Shown: positions 22,737 to 34,469, counted from the first letter of the stretch. The stretch is DNA of 64,000 nt from Tenebrio molitor (GCF_963966145.1 NC_091047.1:28272001-28336000); one strand, 5' to 3'. Notes: generated by a model from the letters alone, not told the origin. Numbers and translations: made by a program.

Positions 22737-24060
22737 TAGGGACTATGATGCGAGTGCGAGGGAAATAACTTTCGCAGAGAGAGACAGCACACAAAAATAA
22801 TAGTAATGCTGAGACTAATCAGACTTGATGCACTGTCAGGATGTCGTAATTTGGTAATTATCAATAAATAAAATAATTCGGTGAACATTACGTTAACAAT
22901 GGTGTCATGACGGCTTGTGTCGTGGATCGAAGTGATCGTGGTCTGCACATCTATCACAGGCTTACCTCCTGTAAAATAATAAAATGGGGTGGTGCGTAAC
23001 TAGTTCCCTAAAAGTGTTGTGCGAGCACAACCAACACATATTTACAATAATAAATCACACACATCTCAAATATGGTACCATCACAACGTCAACGTCAACT
23101 CTTAATACCTTTGGTGAATGTCAATTATCATTACATATTCATTGAGCTCTAGTACTTTAGGTCATTATCAATTATTATTAACTCATTGAGCTCTGTCCAG
23201 GGTTAGGGGAAAGGGAAGGGTTCACACAGAACCCTCTAGGACTCAGTCCTCATCTCAATAAACAACTGTAGTCAAACGAGGCGCCCTGACATCACTCAGT
23301 GACCCTCAATTAATTGTGATCACCAAAAACAGATGAGCGGTCCTGATCCCTGTCAGCGACACACTCGATCTGCCACACTGGCAGCATCCCCGGTCTCTGC
23401 CAGTGCATCACAATCAATTTCACACCGCTAGCAACTTCACGGTCTCTGCTAGCGTACAGTTGCCGGAAACAAAGGAAGGTTGGACAGTCTAATTAATTAG
23501 CTCGACATGTCGGGGCTCAATCATATCAAAATTAGCAATTTCATGAAACTGTTATGACTCTGATCAAATCAACAACATAATCACCCTCAATGGTGAAAAC
23601 AACATCATCTCAGTTGATTATAACTTACGAGCAGTCCTGATCACTGTCAGCGACTCTCAATTAATTATTAATCACGAGCGGTCCTGATCTCAGTCAGCGA
23701 CCCTCAATTAATTAGCAATCACGAGCAGCCCTGATCCCAGTCAGCGACTCTCAATAGTCTCAATTAATTATTATAAATCATTCAAAGACTCACCATGCTA
23801 ATTGTATTTAATTATGGCCATGATCATCATCAATATCAATTATTAAAATAGGTAAACTCACCACATCACCAACAGAAACAGGTTACTCAATGATCCACTC
23901 ACCTTGTGTAAATTAACTACACCTTTCACAAACTCACTTTTGCACAAACTTTAATAACAAATTCCAATTGGACTCTTTACCCTGCACTGTGTCACAGTTC
24001 GTCTTCGACTGACTTAGTCCACCCTTTAAATACCCTAATTATAAGTATCCAACAATCACG
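22737..24060 (-). repeat. R1 copy c, inverted relative to copy a
   Basis: The first ~925 bp is the inverse of copy a; the rest (to about 24060) is inverse to the 5' part seen in copies b and d. On its minus strand TATTTAAAGGGTGGACTAAG followed by TCAGTC near 24000-24030 looks like a TATA box and initiator, so this end may be a promoter of the element. Confidence 0.6.
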
Positions 24061-24362
24061 AAATGGGTCTCATGGTCCGACGCTGACAGGTTTGTGACGG
24101 TCTGGCCTCTCGCACTATCGGGGTGTGCGAGAGGGTTGTAAATAAAGTCTCGGTACTGTTTTGTGTATCTTCAACTAAATATTTATGGAAATTCCTGAAG
24201 GTCCAAAACAAGTGTATAAATCCATCTAACCTTTGGACGTGACTTAGACATATGCAAAAGATGAAAAACAGGAAACAAAAATTTGTTTAATATTTGTTGT
24301 CCTACATATGTGACCGTGATCTTTCCGTTTTTGCGTCCTTTTTATTTAATAGTTTTTAAAAC
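24061..24362. other. Unassigned; includes paralogous empty site
   Basis: No gene recognised. 24306-24362 repeats the left flank of the 19525-21525 foldback, without that element. Confidence 0.5.
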
Positions 24363-25442
24363 GCTACCGTTACGTGAGTCATACTTATTAGACCTCTTTG
24401 TTAGGAAAGCATTCGGGAGTTTGGAATAAATAGTTCTTAAACAAAACTGCATCGCTGTTTAATTTTCAATTCATTTTTGCGCAAAAGTTGGTTGTTGTGG
24501 AAAAGTGTATTCAATAAGGTGAGTGTAACACTGAGTGACCTGTTTCTGTTGGTGTTGTGGTGAGTTTACCTATTTTAATAATTGATTTTGATAACAATCA
24601 TGGCCATAATTTAATACAATTAGTATTGTGAGTCTTTAAATGTTTTATAATTAATTGGGGGTGGCTGACTGGGATCAGGACTGCCCGTGATTTATTAGTA
24701 ATTGAGGGTTGCTGACTGAGATCAGGACCACTCGTAATTAATAATTAATTGAGAGTCAATTGAGTACGTTTTCACGGGCCGCTAATGCCGGTTTTATTTA
24801 AACCGGTGTTGTTAACACCGGTGTTAATTGACGTGTAAATGGGAATCAACGCCGGTTTTACTAAAACCGATTTACTAACGCTACACCACTTTACCAACAG
24901 GCGTGACGTTACTAAGCCGGTGTAAAATGTACGTGTAAATGGCCACCATGCTTAACACCAGTTTTGAAGCAGGCCTGCCAACACAAGCACAGTTGTCGTT
25001 GGCAACCGCCAACCGCTCAACAACAAGCGCCGAGCGCCAACGCCAATCTCGAGCATTTCGGTTGGTCACACTGCGAAGAGGTTTTAGCTCACATCACGCC
25101 AACACCGATGTAGATTTTAACGCCTGTACAACACCTCTTGTGTAAACGCCCGTTTTAAGTTTTAATAACACCGGTTTTAAATAACACCGGCGTTAGCGGC
25201 CCGTGTAAATGTACTCGCTGACTGAGATCAGGACTGCTCGTGAGTTATAGTTAATTGAAATAATGTTGTTTTCACCATTGAGGGTGATCACGTTGTTAAT
25301 TTGATTTGAGTTACCTATAATGACAGTTGATGAGTTTGCTAATTTTGATATGATTGAGCTCCGACATGTCAAGTTAATTAATTAGACTGCCCACCCTTCC
25401 TTTGTTTCCGGCAACTGTACGCTAGCAGAGACTGTCAGTAGA
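24363..25442 (+). repeat. R1 copy d, interrupted
   Basis: Parallel to copy b (CGTTACGTGAGTCATACTTA near 24369, GTGAGTGTAACACTGAGTGA near 24519). Interrupted at about 24767-25214 by another insertion. Its right end abuts the Chi-3 upstream flank with the same junction as copy b. Confidence 0.65.
24767..25214. mobile_element. ~450-bp insertion rich in ACCGGTGTTA motifs
   Basis: Ends CACGGGCCGCTAATGCCGG and CCGGCGTTAGCGGCCCGTG are inverted repeats of about 30 bp including GAGTAC/GTACTC tips. Inside, ACCGGTGTT, AACACCGG and GCCGGTTTTA variants recur many times in both orientations. The flanking R1 sequence (AATTGAGAGTC ... GCTGACTGAG) is continuous in copy b. Superfamily not recognised. Confidence 0.65.
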
Positions 25443-25723
25443 ATTTTAACGTTTTAATTAAGAGAAAACTATTTATTTTGGTTCAAATAAAATCTTAATT
25501 AGCATTTGTTTCTTCTTGAATAACAAAACACTCAGTAGATGTTTTCAAACCTATTTAAGTTGATTAAAACAATAATAATCATTTGTTTCCAAGAACTTAC
25601 TGAAGAGATAAACACTCGATCCTAATTGCAGCGGTATAGAAGTAAATAACAAAAACTTTACACAGAATGGACATTTAATCCACTTGATTGACATTATCGT
25701 TCAGATAATTATCACCGTTTTAC

Positions 25724-25729
25724 TATAAA
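25724..25729 (+). promoter_or_regulatory. TATA box of Chi-3
   Basis: TATAAA with AGATAA at 25703-25708. The TATA-to-ATG distance is 61 bp versus 66 in Chi-2, because five bases (TTATC) are missing just after TATAAAC. Confidence 0.6.
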
Positions 25730-25784
25730 CTCCAATTTGGCAAATCTTTACTTTCGCCTGCACCACATCCGCAAACCTTGCAAG

Positions 25785-28098
25785 ATGTTTCCAAAGTACT
25801 TGATTTTGCTCTTGGGGTTGTGTTTCTTCGTCCACTATGGTCACGCTGCCACAGGTATATTCCAACTCAATTGTTCTAATGATTATCCAAACAAAAAGGT
25901 TTTTAGACACAGTAATTTGCTACTATGCCAACTGGGCGATTTACCGACCGGACAAAGGATTTTTTCATGCTGAAGACATCGACGCAAGCATCTGCACTCA
26001 CATCAACTACGCCTTCTTGGGAGTCTTCCCGAATGGAAGCCTGCAAATCATAGACGAATGGGGTGACATCGAGAAAGGTACGGAGTCACAGTAAATATTT
26101 TAAGAGTGTTGTAAATGAAAACTTTTAGGAAACATCGCAGGAGTCGAGGCTCTGAAAGATATCAATCCATATTTAAAAACCATATTCAGCATCGGGGGTT
26201 GGAACGCTGGAAACGCTATCTTGTCCCCGATTGCTGCATCTGCAGAGCTTAGAGCAAATCTGATCGCTAGTTGTTTCGAATTTTTCGATAAATATGGGTT
26301 CAATGGGTTAGACATCGACTGGGAATATCCAGAAGCTAAAGATAAGGTAAAATTTCTTAAGAAATCTTTCATCTTTGTTTTATAAAAACATGCATAAACC
26401 ACGAAACATTTCAAATTGTTTTACTCCCTTTCAGGAAAATTTCGTAATTCTTCTGAAAGAACTGAAAACAGCTTTCCAACCCGGTGGATACATTCTCACG
26501 ATCGCAGTCTCCGCCATTCCCATCGATGACGCTTATGACATTCCCGGAATGTCTGAAAATGTCGACATTATCAATCTAATGACCTACGACTTCCACATCC
26601 CCGGAGGCGGCATCGCTGCCGAGAACTCTCCACTCTACTGGGGCGACTCTGACAGTGCATGGCAAAAAGAATACGAGAATGTCAACTCGACTGTTATCAA
26701 CTGGCTTAATGAAGGTGCCGATCCCGCAAAACTTACCATTGGTTTGGCCTTCTACGGACACACTTTCCAGCTAGCCGATCCTAATGAGCACGATCTTGGG
26801 GCTCCTGTCGTGGGTGCTGGAATGTCGGGGCCTTATACCAAAGGGTACGGCATTATGGGGTACAATGAGGTGATAAAATAGTAATAGTTTCTTTAATGAG
26901 TTCTTGTGTAAATTAGGTTTTTTTTGGTACGATTGGGAGCACGGAATTTCGGGCAGACTTGAAATTTGACTGATATAAGATGTGAAATAGGCTTTAGGTG
27001 CTAGACGTATGAATAACCTCATTTTAATATCTACTATTGTCACATATCATTCTGACAAATTGCATTCACAATCCTGAAAAGTTAAGTCCTTAGATGTGAT
27101 TTTCTGAAAACTGAACAATTGTGACAGTTTATTTTGAGGTTCAGTCAAAATTAATTATTATGACATTTATGACAATAAAGCTTAGACTACATTGAGTTTT
27201 TTTAAATGACACATAAATTGCTGCCCGAAATTCCATGCTCCCAAGTACGAGTGGGCATTTCGTTTTAAAAGCCCACGAGTGCCAAAAAAGGCCCAATTTA
27301 CACACGAACGAGTTGAATACAACGTTTTTTTGTTCGACAGCCCCTTACAGGCTCCAAATCGCTTAAAATCTGTAATATTAGCTTGAAATTTCGTTTTGAC
27401 AAGTTGTGACATTTATCAAAATCCATACACATATGACAAAATTCTCAAATTCTGACAGTGTCGAACAAAATAGTAGTTTATTTAACGAGTTCGTGTGTAA
27501 TTTGGGCTTTTTTTGGCATGAGTGGGCCAGTTTAAAACTCGAGTGAAACGAGAGTTTTAAAGGTCCACGAGTGCCAAAAAGAACCCAAATTACACAAGAA
27601 CAAGTTGAATACAACGTTTTTTTGTTCGACGAGGCCCCCAAAGGTTCCAAATCGCTGAAAACCTTTAAAATTAGCTTGACGTTTCGTTTTGACAAGTTGT
27701 TAAATTTATCAAAATCCGTTCACACAGGAGAGAATTCTCAAATTCTGACAAAAAAGAAATTAATTAGGTTGTTGTCATGATATTGGGGCTTCCAGATTTG
27801 TGAGTTGACGAGTGACTGGGAGAGGAAGTTTGATGATCAGCAAAAGGTTCCATACAAGTACAAGGGGGACCAGTGGATCGGTTATGACGACGACGAATCA
27901 GTTGCATTGAAAGTAAATCGTTTATTTTTTAAAGTTTTTTGACATTTTTTGTTTGTTTTGTAATTGTAGGTTCAATTTGCAAAAGATCATAATTTGGCTG
28001 GGGTGATGGTCTGGACTGTTGACATGGATGATTTTCTTGGATACTCTGGGACCAAAAACCAATTACTTAATGCGATAAAAGATAATCTTATTGATTGA
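25785..28098 (+). CDS. Chi-3: secreted GH18 chitinase, recent copy of Chi-2
   Basis: Exons: 25785-25854, 25907-26077, 26129-26346, 26435-26869, 27796-27912, 27970-28098; 379 aa, frame intact. Nearly identical to Chi-2: same signal peptide, Asn139 in NGLDIDWEYP, LMTYDFH. Differences to note: Cys363 is Ser (TACTCTGGG for TACTGTGGG), leaving Cys300 without its usual disulfide partner; near region I it reads PYLKTIFSIGG for PDLKTIISIGG; a deletion of about 40 bp removed the Chi-2 stop, so the protein ends LID. Intron 4 has grown to 926 bp by insertions. It may still be an active enzyme, but these changes look like relaxed constraint. Confidence 0.9.
26933..27244. mobile_element. 312-bp non-autonomous element in Chi-3 intron 4
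   Basis: TIRs of 24 bp with one mismatch: tip TTGGGAGCACGG at the left and CCATGCTCCCAA at the right. GTACGA is duplicated at 26927-26932 and 27245-27250; Chi-2 intron 4 has a single ATACGA at the same place. Inserted after the gene duplication. Superfamily uncertain (six visible matching target bases). Confidence 0.85.
27250..27760. repeat. Two tandem P1 repeats in Chi-3 intron 4
   Basis: The first (to about 27475) corresponds to the one in Chi-2. The second (27476-27755) has its own hairpin with apex ACTCGAGTGAAACGAGAGT and ends in the same CAAATTCTGACA. Chi-2 has only one. Confidence 0.7.
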
Positions 28099-28340
28099 AA
28101 TAAACGAATACATATTAGAAAAATTTGAAAGATATTTTTCCATTCTACGTTGTATTTTATTAATTTCAACATATCTATTTATTATTTCGATACCCCAGTA
28201 AGATCCAGAAAAAAAATTATTGGTATGACAGACACACAGATAAAAATTTCGGCAGACAGAAGAGTCCTACAAAGTTTTGTAAAAAAAAATTAAGTTAAGC
28301 AAGGGAATCCGCTATCGAGTGTGTTATTTAATGAATATAC

Positions 28341-30613
28341 TGAGATACCCGCTTTTGAATTCAAACTAACCGCCAATAAAAACTATGGTAGTACCGATGT
28401 CGGTATCATCACCGACCACTTGAGGCGGGGGTGAAAGTCGACAGGGGATGAACGGCTATGTTTTTTTTGGGACACTTTTGGTCTTGACTGCAGAGTAGTG
28501 CAGAAGTACGGTGTATTTTTCTGTGTTCAAATTGTGCGTTTTTAGTTTTTTTTTTTTTTTAATATTAAACTGTGCTAAATGTTGCTGTCCAGCTTCTGTT
28601 TTTGAACTAGGAATGTGTTTGGGGTACTAAAATTATTTCTGTTTCGCGCGAAATGTAGTTTAACAATAATAAGACACAAATGGGTCACACGTGGGTTTGT
28701 GAGGTTTCCACCATGTTTTACAAAATCCACAATTATCTCGACCATCCCCATGTATTACGTTTTTAACATTTATAAGCTTGCGAAGGAGCGTAAGGCAGCT
28801 TGTTTCTAGCTTTGCAAATTTTATAAAATCGTACGCTACGTACGGCTCACGTTTGTTGTAAACTCAGGTGTAACAATTCACTAACGTTCCTAAAAGAAAA
28901 AGGGCACCAAGGCCAAGTTTTTAGCATGGGTCTGTGGCTTTCACAATTTATAAGCGCACTCCCTCATTTTTGATCCCTCATTTAATTATTCCGAGCGACG
29001 CTTTTGGTGTAACAAGTATCTATTTATTGCTTAACACGTTAATCAAAATTTTAAAGTTTCCACCTTCCATCCTGGTAGCAACCAATTGGGTTTATATTTC
29101 AGGTATCTGCGCGGGCTTTTCCTTATCCAGGGATCTTCTACATTTAGTTATTTCCATCGTTTAGGTCCTGGTGCCCTACATATTATTCAGGGCGCCACCT
29201 TATGTCGATAAACCGGCTCAACTAAGCTAGGGTCGACCGGACTGTGGTTTTAAATTTTTATGTATGTGTTATTGGTTGTTACCACTTTTCCATCCCAAGT
29301 TGAAAGTGTTCTTAGGTTACTCCGTCAAGAAAGCTTTTTCGCGGTTTCGTTTGCATTTTCCAGTTGCTGTAAATGTCAATTCTTCCTTGTCGCGAGGGTT
29401 TCTCTCTGTTTGAGGGGTTTAGTTTTTCCTAACATCCAATCGTTGAACACGACCCCGTGACCCCTCGTTTAACATGTTGCGTCCCAAGAGAGACCCGAAG
29501 ACCATAACGCTTGGCGGGGCTTGCTGAATGGTGGCCCGCAACGTCGCTCATGGTGTAAGTTGACAAGCGTCGTTTGTTTTTGCTTGGAAATAGTCATATT
29601 CAACTCAACCGCTGAACTTAGAGTAGCTAAATTTGTTGACTTAATGTAAAGCAGCTAGGACTTTTCCTTTAGCACTAAATCACGGGTAGGCGGGAAATGT
29701 TAAAGTTATAAGGATAGGGTGCCACAGACCACCGGACCACACACAAGCCACTCACTCCTTCTATAGCGTATCTGTCGTACATTGTAAATTAACTTGAAAA
29801 AAAAAAATGCTAAAGTTCTCGCCTAGTGCTCGCTCTCGCTCGAACGGTCCGAAGTAACTGCATTGTTTGTAATGTACATGACCCTTCTGTTTTTCCTGAA
29901 TTTTGAATTGTGTTGGTTTGCTCAACTCACAATAACTGTCCCGTTCACGTGGTCACTTCGGATTTGTTCGTATTTTTCAGGAGGGGTTTTTGGCGCAGCC
30001 TCATTCAGGGGTCTAGGGGAATGGCCAGAGCTCACCATTTTCCTAGAGTTCTAAATGAGTAGTCTTCTCACATTTGGGGAGACTTGGGTGCCCTCTCCAG
30101 AAACGTTTTATTATTCATTAATCCCGGCGTTAACAAAAATAATAACATTGGATAAATATCTTGTACTAATTATTGTGTTGTTTTTATTTGCACTCTTCTG
30201 TGTGGTTCACAAACCCTGTTGGAACAAATCTGGTAGTGTTTAATTTGTATTAAAAAAAACACACAACGTAGGGAAATTAACGAGGTACGATCACGCGCTC
30301 TTGGCCATTTTTTTGAATTTTCGCGGGTTTTATTTTCATTGCTTATGTTGGTAGAAAAAAAAGTAGGTGGCCGCTTGGTGGGATTTTTGAATTGCCCACT
30401 TGGTTCATCACAATACGTAGTTTCAGAAGCAGTATTTAGAGATAAAATATAGAGGACAGTAGTAATAAGCCAACGGCATAGACAACACAGTAAACCTATA
30501 GAACGCAAACTCCCATAGTTTTTTGTGTCCCGACGCCATCTACTGGCTTGTGGTAGGTGCAAAATAAGACACAGCCAGCTGGATATCCTGGCTTTTTTAT
30601 TTATTTTAATTTT
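28341..30613. other. 2.3-kb region without recognised gene
   Basis: Short ORFs only, none resembling a known family. Moderately GC-rich patches (for example near 29480-29570) suggest an old retroelement, but no RT, integrase or LTR pair is visible. The right end near 30455-30590 is the inverse of sequence at 33890-34000. Confidence 0.3.
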
Positions 30614-31277
30614 CATATATAATATACCAAGTGACAGATATATTGCCGGAAATTTTTTCGAGCAGTCCTGACACACGAGTGTTTGTAGCAAGAAAATTAC
30701 ACGAGGGCGCCAGCCCGAGGGTAATTTTGAGCGACAAACACGAGTGTTGGATTGCAAGAAAAAATTTCTGGCGATATATATCTGTCCCGAGGTATATTCG
30801 GAAGAGAATCGCCCGAAAAAACTTTTCCCTAGGTAAATTATATCGGAAATTTTCCCTAGGGAAAATTTCCGCTTAATTAAATTGTGATTGGTTGCTATTC
30901 AAATAATTCGGAGTTGTGATTTGACAATATAAATCATGTGACATTTGAGGGCGATTCTCATATATAATATACCAAGGGACAGATATATTGCCGGAAATTT
31001 TTCGAGCAGTCCTCACACACGAGTGTTTGTAGCAAGAAAATTTTGAGCGACAAACACGAGTGTTGGACTGCAAGAAAAAATTTCTGGCGACATATATCTG
31101 TCCCGAGGTATATTCGGAAGAGAATCGCCCGAAAAAATTTTTCCCTAGGTCAATTATATCGGAAATTTTCCCTAGGGAAAATTTCCGCTTAACTAAATTG
31201 TGATTGGTTGCTATTTAAACAATTAGGAGTTGTGATTTGTCAATATAAATCATGTGACATTTGAGGGCGATTCTCAA
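30614..31277. repeat. Tandem duplication, ~345-bp period
   Basis: CATATATAATATACCAAG starts both units (30614, 30959). Unit 1 has an extra ~26 bp (ACGAGGGCGCCAGCCCGAGG) that unit 2 lacks. Each contains inverted CACACGAGTGTTTGT / ACAAACACGAGTG and TTTTCCCTAGGGAAAA. Confidence 0.85.
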
Positions 31278-32055
31278 AATAATTTATTTATGAAATTAAA
31301 AGACTTCATTTATTTTGAAGTTTTTATTTTCAATTTTTTTCGATACATTTCCATTGCATTCTTATAAATTTTGATTTGGTGTTCCTTTTCCTCAATTGCG
31401 ACAAACAGAGATTTATGGCTTCCTCACCTTCAAAATTTTGCTCTTTATTTTGACATCGAATTTTGCATGTAACGTTTTCGGTACATTGCAGCCCGTAGTT
31501 GCAACCCGAATTTTGGATTAACATTCGGGCTTTTTATAATTTTGATTATGCTCAGCTTTTCTTGTTTTCTTTTTGAAACTTCACAAGAATTTATATCTTC
31601 ATTACTACATAAAACAGGATTTACACAATTTACTTATAGCGTCTTCAGTAGAAATATCGTAGATTAGTAGATCCAATGAAAATTCTATAAAAAATAGTTT
31701 TCAGTTAAAATATAATTATCAATATTTTTTTACTATTACTGGAAGTAAGTCTGGACTGGAAAAGGAGGGAAGTTGTATTGAGTCGAGGATACGGCCACAT
31801 TCAGCAATCTATTGTTCGTGCCGAAGTATTTGCTGGTAAAATGAAGTCCACACACAGTGTAGCTGTTATACCTACACTTTAAAAGGCTACAAAGTTGATA
31901 ACTGCTTGTTACCCGTGTTTTAAATCCATTCCATAAAATGCCCAGGATATTCAATTGGATTTGAAAATCTATGGCGAGTTCCACATGGTTTAAATACCTT
32001 TGAACTCTGCAAATTCTCGTACCAGTAGATTTATTATTTATGACTTAATATGTCA
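31278..32055. other. Unassigned, weak minus-strand ORFs
   Basis: Two short minus-strand open frames (31330-31524, 31736-31984) resemble coding sequence in composition but match no family I know. No splice model could be supported. Confidence 0.2.
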
Positions 32056-32158
32056 AAATACAGTGCATTCATTTTTGTTTTAGACCAGAGTAGGCTATGG
32101 AAATTTGGCGAGTTGTATGGTAAGACTGTGGCTGAATGACAATATACATCATGTATAA

Positions 32159-33581
32159 TACAGGGTCTCTATAAATGATTGTCTGGTCAAGCCAGCCTTG
32201 GGAAAAAATTTTACTGTTCCGCTTTTTTGAAACCGATGCCAAATTCTAGTTCGTTTTCACGGTCACTTCTGACATTAGTGAATACCGTTTCGTTTGCGCT
32301 TGTCAGTCGAGTTCTGGTTCCTTATATTCGTTTTATCGCAGTTAATCACAGTTAATATACACCAAAAATCTGTATTCTTCAAAATTTGTGAGGTTATGCT
32401 TTAATGTTTTATGTTTTATTTAAGCTTTATTTTCTTTACAATGGTTTATTCTGTTGAACAAAACACGTTCATTGTTGTTTTTTACTTTAGAAATGGAAGG
32501 TTTAGTAATGGGGAATTATCTCTTTGTAAAAATGAATTCCAGCAAAATATCTGAACAACATTCAAGATGATTGTTAACTCACATTAAGCGAATTGTGAAC
32601 AGATTTTTAACAATCAGAACAATTAGCAAGGGCAAATCATTAGGAGGACCACCAGTATCTGATGAAATACTCGAGGTTTTGAAAGAAATGGTGGAAAAGA
32701 CTCTACAGATATCCATAGCCTGTTTATCTCAACAATCTGGTGTACCACGAAGCACTTGTCACAAAATCATTAAAATAGGCTACAACTGCATCTTTATAAA
32801 ATTAGTGTTGTACAAGAATTCCAACCTGCAGATTATCAAAGTTGTGTTTAATAGTGTAATCACATTCAAAATCACCTCAATTTCATAATTTGGAGTGCTG
32901 AGAATCCACACCAATTTGTAGAGACTCCTTTACATGTTTTGAAAATTGGTGTGTGAAACTGTGGATAGCAGTGTTGCTGTACCTTTAACTAAGAAATGCT
33001 GCAAAATATTTTTGAAAATAAATGAAGAATTGTCAAGTGTTTAGAAGTTAATGGGGGACATTTTAAATCTATTTTATAAAAAAATAACTATTTGTTATCG
33101 TTATTTAGTGTTGTAAATTATGTTGTTGAATACATTTGATTTTACTGAAAAACCAGAAAGACTTATTTGAAAAACACTGTTATTTATATTGGAAGAAAAA
33201 ATGGGAGTCAATACCATATTCGACAATTCAGTCTAGGTCGTATTTACCACTAGCATAAAACAAGAAATGTGGAAGCACTAAAGCAGACAAAAAGGCAGTA
33301 TCAAGTATTTATCTGTTTGGATTTGTTCTCATACCAATTCCTGTACAGTGTGTGGCGGTACGATGGGGGCAATAATTGTTCCCCTGTTGGTGTTGATATT
33401 AAATAATAAATACATTAATGTTAGCAAGAGTAAAGCACAGTTGAAACTTGTCTCTGGTTAAAAGCAAACAACCTAACCTGAAAATGTGACATTCATTATT
33501 TGCCGAACAAAGCGGCACATTCAAAATTTGACAAGTTTCCATGGCTGGCTGGACCCGACAATCATTTATAGAGACCCTGTA
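32159..33581 (+). mobile_element. Degenerate Tc1/mariner-type transposon
   Basis: Both ends carry CAGGGTCTCTATAAATGATT in inverted orientation with TA borders; 1.4 kb. It holds the broken transposase described separately. Confidence 0.85.
32571..33000 (+). pseudogene. Broken mariner-type transposase
   Basis: Fragments in shifting frames: ISKGKSLGGPPVSDEILEVL ... QQSGVPRSTCHKI (helix-turn-helix part), then LHLYKISVVQEFQPADYQ, and later WSAENPHQFVETPLH ... LKIGV followed by a stop. Frameshifts, stops and missing middle and C-terminal parts show it is dead. Confidence 0.8.
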
Positions 33582-33999
33582 TTTGAGGTTCATGACCATG
33601 TAGCCAAGCATTATCATTTTCCAATTAACTACATAGTTTCGAGGACTCAATAATGTGTGTATTTAGTGATAAATGTAAATATTGCACAAATTTAAAACTA
33701 ATTTACCTTAATACTTAATAATAATGTCAAATTTGACACTGGCAGTTCGAACAATTTTGATTTTGTTATTTTGACATAGCCCCGATACCAATATTTAAAA
33801 AAATTAAAATAGCCTATTCTGGTCTAAAACAAAAATGAATGTATTATATATATGTTTTTTTAATTTTGGCATAAGTTTCCGCGATTTTTATTTTTATAAA
33901 ACGGCAGCGTCCCCTGACGGCTTGTGGTGGGTGCGTTTCCAAAAAAACCAATAAAATGCATAGGAGTTTGCGTTCTATAGGTTTACTGAGTTGTCTACG
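33582..33999. other. Intergenic, contains inverse of 30455-30590
   Basis: GGAGTTTGCGTTCTATAGGT near 33961 is inverse to sequence near 30490. No gene seen. Confidence 0.45.
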
Positions 34000-34440
34000 A
34001 CCAACGGTGGTATACGGGTTTGAAACCTGAGTTTTAACAAAAAAGACCGAGATGAAACAGAAAACATGAGAAAGGAAAATGTTGAGGAAAATATTTAAGG
34101 AAACAAAACCTGAAGATGGGAGATGGAAACGAAAAACAATTAAGGAGATAAAGGATCTAAAGAAGAAAGCATATGAATCCGACCAAATCTATACTCAAGA
34201 CAACCCTCAAACAATACAGTGTGGCGATAAAGTGAGGAACAAAATTCATAATAGCATTATCTGATATTTTTAAGAAAATCGCTCGAATAGGTCGATTTTA
34301 TTTCGAAAATTGGCATCATGTGACGTGCAATTTGTTTAAATAACATCATTGGTTTTTGCACAATGACGTCATCACCAATTTTTTTAAATGACAACTCTCC
34401 ACTTTTTTCTTCTCTTTCTCATAGACCTTCCTTCTAGCTA
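34000..34440 (+). pseudogene. 5'-truncated LINE tail, copy 2
   Basis: Closely similar to 13086-13532. The frame has TGA after YGFET as in copy 1, and a second TGA where copy 1 has TGG (KTWER). Confidence 0.7.
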
Positions 34441-34469
34441 AACGATGAATGAAAAAATTTGTTATAATC

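Larger units (their letters stand above)
25443..28340. repeat. Segmental duplication block, copy 2
   Basis: Homologous to 7385-9674 joined to 11627-11699. Compared with copy 1 it lacks the 9675-11626 transposon, carries an extra 312-bp element and an extra P1 repeat in intron 4, and has small deletions before the ATG and at the stop codon. Confidence 0.85.
32056..33850. mobile_element. Outer inverted-repeat element around a mariner
   Basis: ATTCATTTTTGTTTTAGACC near 32068 is matched by GGTCTAAAACAAAAATGAAT near 33822; pairing covers about 38 bp. The mariner-like element below lies inside. Confidence 0.6.

Noticed and set aside
24939..25145. Plus- and minus-strand ORFs in the ACCGG-rich insertion
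   Set aside because: Low complexity and repeats of the element explain the open frames.
26100..26414. Minus-strand open frame of 104 codons
   Set aside because: Antisense shadow of Chi-3 exon 3; the catalytic motif is on the other strand.
30170..30757. Minus-strand open frame of 195 codons
   Set aside because: It crosses the tandem repeat boundary and a dispersed repeat, has no domain, and its composition looks like chance in repeat DNA.
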